From NCBI GenBank assembly GCA_036011305.1, contig DASCNA010000015.1, forward strand, positions 1 to 6,275: 6,275 nt of DNA, in the 5' to 3' direction. Source of the DNA: DASCNA01 sp036011305 (GTDB lineage Bacteria > Verrucomicrobiota > Lentisphaeria > Victivallales > GWF2-38-69). The notes under the pieces were generated by a model. It searched no databases. It worked only from the letters and a program-made list of their open reading frames with translations, and had not been told where the DNA came from. Position numbers and translations under genes: made by a program. The stretch's first letter is position 1. Every line of letters begins with the position of its first letter. Below, piece by piece: positions 1 to 4,887 of the stretch.

Positions 1-34
1 ACCTTTTTAATTTGTTAAACTAAATAAGTGTAAA

Positions 35-41
35 GTTATAA
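35..41 (-). other. Possible R'' box of an attC running off the left edge
   Basis: The minus strand reads TTATAAC just after the palindrome. The cassette holding the TIKI/TraB-like gene would start G^TTATGA at 742, so its own R'' should be TCATAAC. The observed box matches 6 of 7 bases, and the mismatch could still pair as G-T. A 71-nt site starting here would extend past base 1, so the rest cannot be checked. Confidence 0.35.
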
Positions 42-45
42 TAGG

Positions 46-79
46 CTTCTTCAAGCAGCCTGCAGGCTGCTTGAAGAAG
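46..79. repeat. Perfect 34-bp palindrome with inverted 12-mer AAGCAGCCTGCA
   Basis: Bases 46-79 read the same on both strands without a mismatch. The centre holds AAGCAGCCTGCA (53-64) overlapped by its inverse TGCAGGCTGCTT (61-72), sharing TGCA. It is more GC-rich than its surroundings. The 12-mer resembles, from memory, a Kingella-type DNA uptake sequence dialect; in Neisseriaceae, inverted uptake-sequence pairs often follow genes. As an RNA hairpin it would be very stable, but neither side has a U-tract, so a classical intrinsic terminator is not shown. It encodes the last codons and stop of the gene at 51-713. Confidence 0.85.
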
Positions 80-713
80 AACTGACAGCTATGGAAATAT
101 ATTTAATATTACCTATGGAACTTATTCTAGTATTGACAATAATACTACGTTTTAACTTTGAAATACCATAACATGCTGTGGAATTGATTACTCTTGGGTA
201 TTCTTGTTGAAAGTAGTTTACTGCATGGAATATAATATTTTCTTTCTTGAGAGCTTGTTTTGCTTCTTCATTAAAATTGTTCATACTATATTGTTCATTT
301 AAAATTTTATTCCAGTTACTCTCTAATGCAAAAAAATCGTTTTCCTTGTAGAACTTCTGTCTTCCTGATATATCGAAGTATCTATATGCTGTATCTTTGT
401 GATTTTGAAGATATTTCATTGCACCATAAAATGAATTCCAGGTTTCAATTCCAGTAAATGTTTTAAATAGTTTAGGAAGTGGTTTTGTTGTGTAAGCTGA
501 AATAGGATATTCTAGCAATATAACATCAGGCTGAACTCTTTTAAGGATATTAACTACATCATTGACTTTAAAATTCTTTGTTGGTTGGTGTACTATTCCA
601 ACAATTATTATCTGCGTCTTAGGTAATTCATGTTTCTCTGACATTTTTGCATAAGTTGTTGTTAGTAAAGTGAAACATAATAAACTTAGAAAAATTATTT
701 TTATTTTTTTCAT
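51..713 (-). CDS. Secreted TIKI/TraB-like protein, probably C-terminally truncated
   Basis: The 220-aa product starts with a classical signal peptide: MKKIK, a hydrophobic core at about 6-20, and a likely cleavage near TTTYA/K at 22-23. It is therefore predicted to be exported. Residues 35-70 carry a GxxH motif (G39, H42) followed by QPDVILLEYP with E68. This resembles the first half of the TIKI/TraB/GumN/ChaN-like superfamily, whose members include metal-dependent peptidases and haem-binding or esterase relatives. I see no second GxxH-type motif in the C-terminal half. The last residues (a serine run, then LQAA) are encoded by the palindrome at 46-79, and the stop lies inside it. The natural C-terminus has probably been replaced. 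The start ATG follows AGGGGAGAT. The exact function is unknown, and the family call is by motif only. Confidence 0.6.
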   Translation of the reverse strand: MKKIKIIFLSLLCFTLLTTTYAKMSEKHELPKTQIIIVGIVHQPTKNFKVNDVVNILKRVQPDVILLEYPISAYTTKPLPKLFKTFTGIETWNSFYGAMKYLQNHKDTAYRYFDISGRQKFYKENDFFALESNWNKILNEQYSMNNFNEEAKQALKKENIIFHAVNYFQQEYPRVINSTACYGISKLKRSIIVNTRISSIGNIKYISIAVSSSSSSLQAA

Positions 714-735
714 ATCTCCCCTATTTACTCTTTAT

Positions 736-855
736 TCATAACACCAAACTGAGCTTAAGCTGCGGCTAACGATACGCTACAAAGATTTTGCCATGATCGA
801 TAAACGCTGAATTCATCGTGGGCGATTTGCCGTCAGCTCTAGTTATTTGTAAGCC
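736..855 (-). repeat. Divergent, longer attC-like site (about 120 nt)
   Basis: On the plus strand, TCATAAC (736-742, R' as GTTATGA on the minus strand) is followed 4 nt later by AACT GAGCT (747-755). This pairs with AGCTC T AGTT (835-844), leaving one extrahelical T at 840. Another 4 nt then leads to GTAAGCC (849-855), a poor R'' candidate. Further in, CGGC (763-766) pairs with GCCG (829-832), and AGCTG (758-762) can alternatively pair with CAGCT (834-838) with an extrahelical T. A long, GC-richer imperfect hairpin with extrahelical bases and symmetric spacers fits the VCR-like attC class. The R'' box is non-canonical (GGCTTAC instead of ending AAC), so the right limit is uncertain; AAATAAC at 848-842 is an alternative. 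Confidence 0.5.
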
Positions 856-908
856 AATCACTTTTTCAATATCGATATTTCACGTTTAATTTTAAATAGT
901 TAGATTAT

Positions 909-1685
909 TTAGTTTTTCTTCACAGCTTTTACGATTGCAAATTGGGGGCAACCAGCTAAACGATTATATAAGTCTTGATCAAGAGCTTTTCCATCAGTAA
1001 TCGGTTGAGGCTCAAGAATTCTTTCAAGAGAAAAGTTATTATTCGAAAATGAAGTAGTTAGTGATTCAAAATTATGTGGATAATTCCTGGTTACAAAGGG
1101 ATTCCCATCATCACGGGTTACGTTCTCCCATTGAAACTCTTTCATTTCAGAGGTGAAATACTTGAAAACAGATCGCCCATACTGTTGCTCATCATCTTGA
1201 ATGTACTCACCTGCCCAGACAATCGGATGAACAAGGCTACACACCAACCAACCATGCGGTTTCAAGCAATATTGAAGTACATCTAATACTGCATCTAGGT
1301 CTTGAAAATAGTTCAATCCCATCCCCCAGTTAATTCCATCAAAATACTGACAATAGCCATCTTTGAGCATGTCAATGCTCCCTGTGTAATACTGAATATT
1401 TGATAACTGTTTCTTTTCGGCTTTTTGCCTGGCTAGCTGAATTGATTGTTGAGAAAAATCAACACCAATAACCTCAGAATAGTGTTCAGCCAACCAATTG
1501 GAATACCGACCTGTGCCGCAACAGAAATCAAGAATTTTTTGTCCACTTAGAGATTGCAGGAGTTGCTTCATATATGGGGTCTCAGCAAATGAATTATAAC
1601 TTCTCTTTGATTTTACATGAGTGTCATAGGCTTCGCTTCCGATATCATAGTTTTCTTGGTTTAATATACTAGGTTTTTTATTCAT
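909..1685 (-). CDS. Class I SAM-dependent methyltransferase
   Basis: The 258-aa product has the Rossmann-type methyltransferase signature. Motif I is ILDFCCGTGRYSNWLAE (about residues 51-67) and motif II is VIGVDFS (about 72-78). These are followed by an NIQYYTGSIDML stretch and a post-motif segment GLNYFQDLDAVLDVLQYCLKPHGWLVCSLVHP, the usual strand with a late LKPGG-like turn. It should methylate a small molecule or other acceptor using S-adenosylmethionine in the cytosol; the substrate cannot be read from sequence. The start ATG is well supported by GGGAG nine bases upstream. Base composition looks less AT-rich than most neighbours. It lies downstream of the deaminase with a 215-bp spacer that shows no attC, so both may share one cassette. 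A divergent attC-like site follows its stop. Confidence 0.85.
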   Translation of the reverse strand: MNKKPSILNQENYDIGSEAYDTHVKSKRSYNSFAETPYMKQLLQSLSGQKILDFCCGTGRYSNWLAEHYSEVIGVDFSQQSIQLARQKAEKKQLSNIQYYTGSIDMLKDGYCQYFDGINWGMGLNYFQDLDAVLDVLQYCLKPHGWLVCSLVHPIVWAGEYIQDDEQQYGRSVFKYFTSEMKEFQWENVTRDDGNPFVTRNYPHNFESLTTSFSNNNFSLERILEPQPITDGKALDQDLYNRLAGCPQFAIVKAVKKN

Positions 1686-1866
1686 TTTTTTGTTCTCCCT
1701 TTATTTTTGATTTTTTTTTTACAAATTTAAATGTGCTTGGATATTCTATCATCAGATTTCCTATTTTATGAATCTGTTTGAGAAGTTCAGGTTTTTAAGA
1801 AATTCCCATACCATTGATGCGTTGACTCATATAGAGTTCTCCCTGTTCTCTGTTTAATTTTTCCAT
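1678..1866 (-). other. Short ORF with one in-frame stop, possible leader peptide or gene remnant
   Basis: On the minus strand an ATG at 1866 opens a 23-codon frame that stops at 1795-1797. The same frame then runs on for 38 sense codons to a stop at 1678-1680, overlapping the methyltransferase start (AATGAATAA). An internal ATG at 1828-1830 has a good ribosome binding site, GGGAG at 1839-1843, eight bases upstream. From it the reading is MSQRINGMGIS and then stop. The GGGAGAAC string is shared with the methyltransferase ribosome binding site. It could be an 11-aa leader peptide, a nonsense-interrupted gene of about 50 codons, or chance. I do not recognise the sequence. Confidence 0.25.
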
Positions 1867-1880
1867 ATATGGTTCTATTT

Positions 1881-1903
1881 TAATTTTTAGCAGCTAAAAA
1901 TTA
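1881..1903. repeat. 23-nt AT-rich palindrome at the deaminase stop codon
   Basis: Bases 1881-1891 (taatttttagc) are perfectly complementary to 1893-1903 around a single centre base. The arm includes the deaminase TAA stop. On the minus strand it gives a hairpin right after the stop, followed by AT-rich DNA. It may weakly terminate transcription or stabilise the mRNA end, but it lacks attC boxes, and the AT-rich stem is a modest signal. Confidence 0.55.
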
Positions 1904-2425
1904 TCTGTTTGGTGGTAACTGCAGATGATTTTTTTCATAAAGAGCATTGCAATTTATAAATAATTTTTGACAAAGGTTTCTTTTAACATTAGAAATGACC
2001 TGACATTTATTTTTTGAGAGAGTATGTTTTACAAGTTCATGATGCGTTATATCTGATGGCTGAGGCCAATATTTATTTGCGTCTTCTATTGTAGAAGCAC
2101 CATAGACTACTGAGTCTAGTTCTGCCCATATACATGCTGACATACACATAGGACAAGGTTCGCATGTACTGTATAATATGTACCCCTGTAAGGATAAGCT
2201 GTTCAGTTTTTTTGTAGCTATTCGAATTACATTCATTTCGGCATGGTTTGTTGGATCACTTGTTCTTATAACCGTATCATATGCTTGAGCAAATAAATTG
2301 CCTGATTTTATATCATAAATACTTGCACCAAATGGAGAAGGATGAGATGTATTGAATGAGGTTCGTGTAAAATTTATTAATTCTTGCATGCGAGATTCAT
2401 GGTTTTCATAGCTTATTAAATTCAT
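1901..2425 (-). CDS. Zinc-dependent nucleoside/guanine-type deaminase (CDA superfamily)
   Basis: The 174-aa product carries the complete cytidine deaminase superfamily zinc site. NHAEMN supplies H61 as ligand and E63 as proton shuttle, and CEPCPMC supplies C91 and C94. The PCxxC followed by MSACIWA resembles the guanine deaminase (GuaD)/TadA branch more than free cytidine deaminases. Length is close to the family norm, with a C-terminal tail rich in basic and Asn residues that may contact the substrate. It should hydrolytically deaminate a purine or pyrimidine base or nucleoside in the cytosol; the substrate is unassigned. The ATG start follows AAAGGAAAACT. The leader from the cassette boundary at 2447 is only 22 nt, so an upstream promoter is needed. 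Confidence 0.88.
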   Translation of the reverse strand: MNLISYENHESRMQELINFTRTSFNTSHPSPFGASIYDIKSGNLFAQAYDTVIRTSDPTNHAEMNVIRIATKKLNSLSLQGYILYSTCEPCPMCMSACIWAELDSVVYGASTIEDANKYWPQPSDITHHELVKHTLSKNKCQVISNVKRNLCQKLFINCNALYEKNHLQLPPNR

Positions 2426-2441
2426 AGTTTTCCTTTCTTTG

Positions 2442-2512
2442 CTTTAACGTTTTTGATCTCTTATATTTTCGTAGCGAAGCAAGAAAATATTAAAAGCATC
2501 TATTTGTTATAG
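2442..2512 (-). repeat. attC recombination site (71 nt) of the phosphatase cassette
   Basis: On the minus strand R'' is CTATAAC (2512-2506, overlapping the phosphatase stop) and R' is GTTAAAG (2448-2442). Unpaired spacers of 5 nt (2501-2505) and 6 nt (2449-2454) separate these from the L arms. GAT (2455-2457) pairs with ATC (2498-2500), CTCTTA with TAAAAG (one mismatch), and TATTTTC with GAAAATA, leaving extrahelical bases at about 2490 and 2497. The loop is about 12 nt. The R'' box is exactly complementary to the cassette start G^TTATAG at 3129-3123. The site is 57/71 identical to the one at 4816-4886. Confidence 0.88.
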
Positions 2513-3115
2513 TTTTTCGATTTTTTCCCCGCACCAGTTTGTGCAATATAGTTTTTTATTTTTTATTTCTGCAATCACAATATCACAGTTTGAAAGATTT
2601 TTTTCTTTTGCAAAATTATAGTCAATGTTTTCCATTATTTCTGGATACATTAATTTATAAATGCATCCATGACTGACGAGAAGAGCATCATCACCTTTCT
2701 CTAAAATTTTATTAATAAACGGGAGAAAACGTTTTTTTATATCATTGAAATTTTCTCCATCATTAATTTTTCTCTCATGGTTAATTCCTGATAACCATTG
2801 ATTAACTAGTTCAATATGTTGGAGCCAACAGTTTTCATAAATTTCATCTTCAAAACCTGTATCAGCTTCTCTTAATTCATTAGCAATCTTTACAGGACAA
2901 TTATTTAAAACTTTATGTAAAATCCGTGTTGTTTGTTGTGCTCTCAGTAAAGGACTAGAATAAATCTGATTAATTTTATATTCATATAATTGTTTTGAAG
3001 CTTCTTCAGCCTGAAGTATTCCTTTACTGGTAAGCCCATGCTTAATTCCCCTATTTGAAAATACTTTCTGAACATTTGCTTCACTTTCACCATGTCTTAT
3101 GAAATATAGTTTCAT
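2507..3115 (-). CDS. Histidine phosphatase (phosphoglycerate mutase-like)
   Basis: From the chosen start the protein has 202 aa and opens MKLYFIRHGES, giving the catalytic R7-H8-G9-E10 motif right after the first strand. YSSPLLRAQQT provides the second arginine R58, ELREADTG the acidic residue E83, and VSHG the second histidine H149. All core residues of histidine phosphatase branch 1 are present, so a phosphomonoesterase using a phospho-His8 intermediate is likely. The substrate is unknown. The frame is open to an ATG at 3151, but that ATG lies inside the upstream attC-like site. The ATG at 3115 follows AGGA by 5 nt and gives the normal family N-terminus. The cassette leader is only 13 nt, so it depends on upstream transcription. 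The stop codon overlaps the R'' box of its attC. Confidence 0.92.
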   Translation of the reverse strand: MKLYFIRHGESEANVQKVFSNRGIKHGLTSKGILQAEEASKQLYEYKINQIYSSPLLRAQQTTRILHKVLNNCPVKIANELREADTGFEDEIYENCWLQHIELVNQWLSGINHERKINDGENFNDIKKRFLPFINKILEKGDDALLVSHGCIYKLMYPEIMENIDYNFAKEKNLSNCDIVIAEIKNKKLYCTNWCGEKIEKL

Positions 3116-3122
3116 TTTTTTC

Positions 3123-3192
3123 CTATAACGTTTTAGGTCACATAAAGCCATTGAGCTGAACGTAATAACTATTAAGGAGTGATTGCTTAAAT
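3123..3192 (-). repeat. Degenerate attC site of the creatininase-family cassette (70 nt)
   Basis: On the minus strand R' is GTTATAG (3129-3123), forming the left boundary of the phosphatase cassette. The R'' candidate is ATTTAAG (3192-3186), which is complementary at six bases to the cassette start TTAAAT at 4039-4034 but ends AAG rather than AAC. The plus-strand segment AACTATTAAG (3167-3176) is shared with the attC at 4816-4886, so the R'' half belongs to the same family. The R' half (GTTTTAGGTCACATAAAG, 3130-3147) does not, and pairing between the halves is poor (TCAC/GTGA only). It looks chimeric or decayed. Confidence 0.55.
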
Positions 3193-3198
3193 GTACGT

Positions 3199-4020
3199 TT
3201 ATTTCAGAAATTTAATTATTGCATCTGACACTTTTTTATATTCTTCTGAGAAAAACTTATTTATTTCTTCTGGAGCAACTATATCAGAAGGATCTCCGCA
3301 ATAACCCAAAGGAATAATTTTTTTTGTAAAATTCCATCCTTTTCTCCATATCATGAGATCTTCGAATGTAGTTTTTGAGGATACAAGTTTTTCTGCCAGT
3401 TCCATTTTTACTGTTTTAGGAAATTCTGCTCTTAAATAACTTGTTTCGAATTTACCTGCATGTAAATCCATGTACTTAGGTGGTTTTTGAGGAGATTTAT
3501 TCTCAAGCTTTATTTTCACAATACAATCTAAATATTTCTCTGCATTGAATCTGATTATTTCATTATCACTCAAAATATGGTATGCTTCTATACCATAATC
3601 AATTCTAGCTTTTTGAAAAGCTTGTAAAATAGCTGTGTTGTGGTGAACGTCACCATGACAATACGTTGTAAATATTTTATTAAATCCCCATTTTTGAAGA
3701 TTACATAATAAATCAACCAGCACTTGAACCATTGTTGATTTTTGAAGTGTAAAAGAACCTGTAAAAGAGCCTGTAATAAAATTAATTCCCCAATAAAAAG
3801 GCGGTGCTATTATTGTCTTAATGTTTTCTTTTTCTAAATTATTTTTTACTTCCAGTGCCTGTTTATATGCTACATAAGTATCTGTTGCCAAAGGTAAGTG
3901 CGGCCCATGCTCTTCTATTACTGAAATTGGAAATAAAACTATTGACTCATTTTTTGCAGCTTCTTCTATTTCCTGATAAGTCATATCAGCCATTGTTTTT
4001 TCAAATATTGAATATGCCAT
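3199..4020 (-). CDS. Creatininase-family metal-dependent amidohydrolase
   Basis: The 273-aa product shows the creatininase fold signature IEEHGPHLPLATD with E36, H38 and D47 as expected metal ligands. It is followed by PPFYWG (73-78), a GSFTGSFTL segment, and DLHAGKFETS (185-194) with E192 matching the late conserved glutamate. The family's usual NGHGGN loop is replaced by YCHGDVHHN (120-128). H122 is kept at the metal position, but the Asn/Gly context differs, suggesting an altered substrate. Members hydrolyse cyclic or linear amides (creatinine, formamides, mycofactocin precursors); the substrate here is unknown. Length is normal. The ATG follows AAGGATTATA. It has a 19-nt cassette leader, so it probably needs upstream transcription. 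Confidence 0.85.
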   Translation of the reverse strand: MAYSIFEKTMADMTYQEIEEAAKNESIVLFPISVIEEHGPHLPLATDTYVAYKQALEVKNNLEKENIKTIIAPPFYWGINFITGSFTGSFTLQKSTMVQVLVDLLCNLQKWGFNKIFTTYCHGDVHHNTAILQAFQKARIDYGIEAYHILSDNEIIRFNAEKYLDCIVKIKLENKSPQKPPKYMDLHAGKFETSYLRAEFPKTVKMELAEKLVSSKTTFEDLMIWRKGWNFTKKIIPLGYCGDPSDIVAPEEINKFFSEEYKKVSDAIIKFLK

Positions 4021-4033
4021 TATAATCCTTTTT

Positions 4034-4104
4034 ATTTAATGTTTATTCTCATATACAGCTATGAAACTAAACCCAATAGATGTTATGAGAAGTATTAGTT
4101 ATAT
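4034..4104 (-). repeat. attC-like site (71 nt) with non-canonical crossover base
   Basis: On the plus strand TTCTCATA (4046-4053) plus ACA (4055-4057) pairs with TGT TATGAGAA (4081-4091), leaving T4054 extrahelical. Spacers of 5 nt (4041-4045) and 6 nt (4092-4097) lead to R' ATTAAAT and R'' ATATAAC (minus strand). The size and spacer pattern match the sites at 2442-2512 and 4816-4886. R' has A where the crossover G is expected. The lipoprotein cassette starts TTATAA, predicting R'' TTATAAC; ATATAAC matches at 6 of 7, while an exact TTATAAC lies just outside at 4108-4114, overlapping the lipoprotein stop. Confidence 0.6.
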
Positions 4105-4108
4105 TAAG

Positions 4109-4669
4109 TTATAATTTTTCTACGAATGTATGTTTAGGTATAGATAACTTCACTAGGTTCTCTAGAGATGAGATTTTTGCATAACCTATTTGTTCGATAT
4201 TTGGGACAGAGATCAATAAAATATCACCTTTATTAATTGGAGATAGTAGTGCATCCCCACTATCATAATCATAATTATTATATGTTGTTTTTATAATCGA
4301 ACCATCATAATTATATTTTTTGTTTTTTAAGTATTTCAAAAGAGCAATGTCAAATTTAGTCGCATAGTTAAGATCATCTTTTAGGTTGGTCTTATTAATT
4401 TTATAACTAATATCAAGAGAACTTATTTGTTTATTTTTGTAGAACCAATTAGTGCTATCACATGTCCATATAATTACATTACTAACTCTATTATATTTTG
4501 ATATAAAAGGCTTTAGTTCAGTTAAAATATAATCAGCCCCGTAATGTGTAAAAGAATCCTTTTTTTGTGCAGTAGTTTCAATATTGTTCTTCTGTTTTGA
4601 ACAGGCTGCTGTAAGACCTATTAGGCTGCAGGTAATTAGTGTAATAAAAGAGAACTTAATCAACTTCAT
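4109..4669 (-). CDS. Predicted small lipoprotein, function unknown
   Basis: The 186-aa product begins with a basic then hydrophobic leader and LTAAC at 19-23, a probable lipobox with C23 as the lipidated residue. T at -3 is slightly atypical. The mature part is lysine-, asparagine- and tyrosine-rich, with a WTCDSTNWFYKNK stretch at about 67-79 and no motif I recognise. It ends in a hydrophobic segment (GDILLISVPNIEQIGYAKI). It is predicted to be exported and membrane-anchored. The annotated ATG sits only one base after GGGAG. A TTG two codons later (4663) has the better spacing of 7 nt, and an upstream ATG opens a tiny MGE peptide overlapping the start. A good promoter lies upstream at 4706-4734. 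Confidence 0.75.
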   Translation of the reverse strand: MKLIKFSFITLITCSLIGLTAACSKQKNNIETTAQKKDSFTHYGADYILTELKPFISKYNRVSNVIIWTCDSTNWFYKNKQISSLDISYKINKTNLKDDLNYATKFDIALLKYLKNKKYNYDGSIIKTTYNNYDYDSGDALLSPINKGDILLISVPNIEQIGYAKISSLENLVKLSIPKHTFVEKL

Positions 4670-4705
4670 TCTCCCATTTATAAAGTTATTTTTTGAAATA
4701 AGGCA

Positions 4706-4734
4706 ATCATAGCTTAAGTGTAAAATATTATCAA
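4706..4734 (-). promoter_or_regulatory. Sigma70-type promoter inside the lipoprotein cassette
   Basis: On the minus strand TTGATA (4734-4729) is followed by a 17-nt spacer and TATGAT (4711-4706), each one or two bases from consensus. The start of transcription would fall near 4699, about 30 nt before the lipoprotein ATG. The cassette has an unusually long 5' leader (about 150 nt after the boundary at 4821), which this promoter explains. It could also serve the downstream cassettes, whose leaders are too short to hold promoters. Confidence 0.6.
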
Positions 4735-4815
4735 AAAAGCTATCAAATCTTTAAATAGCATTACAGCATTTTTATGCAACGTTCGTTTTGTTGAATCAGT
4801 CAATTGCCTACAAAT

Positions 4816-4886
4816 TTATAACGTTTATGATCTCTTATATTTTCGAAGCGGAGCAAGAAACTATTAAGAGAGTTGTTTGGTTATCG
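4816..4886 (-). repeat. attC recombination site (71 nt) of the CPBP cassette
   Basis: On the minus strand R'' is CGATAAC (4886-4880), two bases after the CPBP stop, and R' is GTTATAA (4822-4816). TCTCTTA (4831-4837) pairs with TAAGAGA (4865-4871), and TATTTTC (4838-4844) with GAAACTA (one mismatch). Extrahelical bases fall at about 4864 and 4872, and the unpaired spacers are 5 and 6 nt. R'' is exactly complementary to the cassette start G^TTATCG at 5744-5738. The site is 57/71 identical to the one at 2442-2512. Confidence 0.88.
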
Positions 4887-4887
4887 T

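Noticed and set aside
46..79. Palindrome as an intrinsic transcription terminator
   Set aside because: The stem is strong, but no U-run follows on either strand, so only a structural or uptake role is proposed.
1074..1286. Plus-strand ORF of 70 codons
   Set aside because: It lies wholly antisense to the well-supported methyltransferase, has no ribosome binding site or motif, and is a shadow frame.
2442..2512. Hairpins between genes as ordinary Rho-independent terminators
   Set aside because: They lack a U-tract after the stem. They have conserved outer boxes, extrahelical bases and homologous sequence shared between loci, as expected for attC.
3116..3151. N-terminal extension of the phosphatase (MALCDLKRYRKK)
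   Set aside because: It is encoded by the attC-like site and lies before the natural RHG start. The ATG at 3115 has a proper ribosome binding site.
4600..4632. Uptake-sequence-like GGCTGC(T/A)G strings in the lipoprotein signal region
   Set aside because: Only a nine-base core matches, and it is explained by codons of the lipobox region. It is not a full 12-mer.
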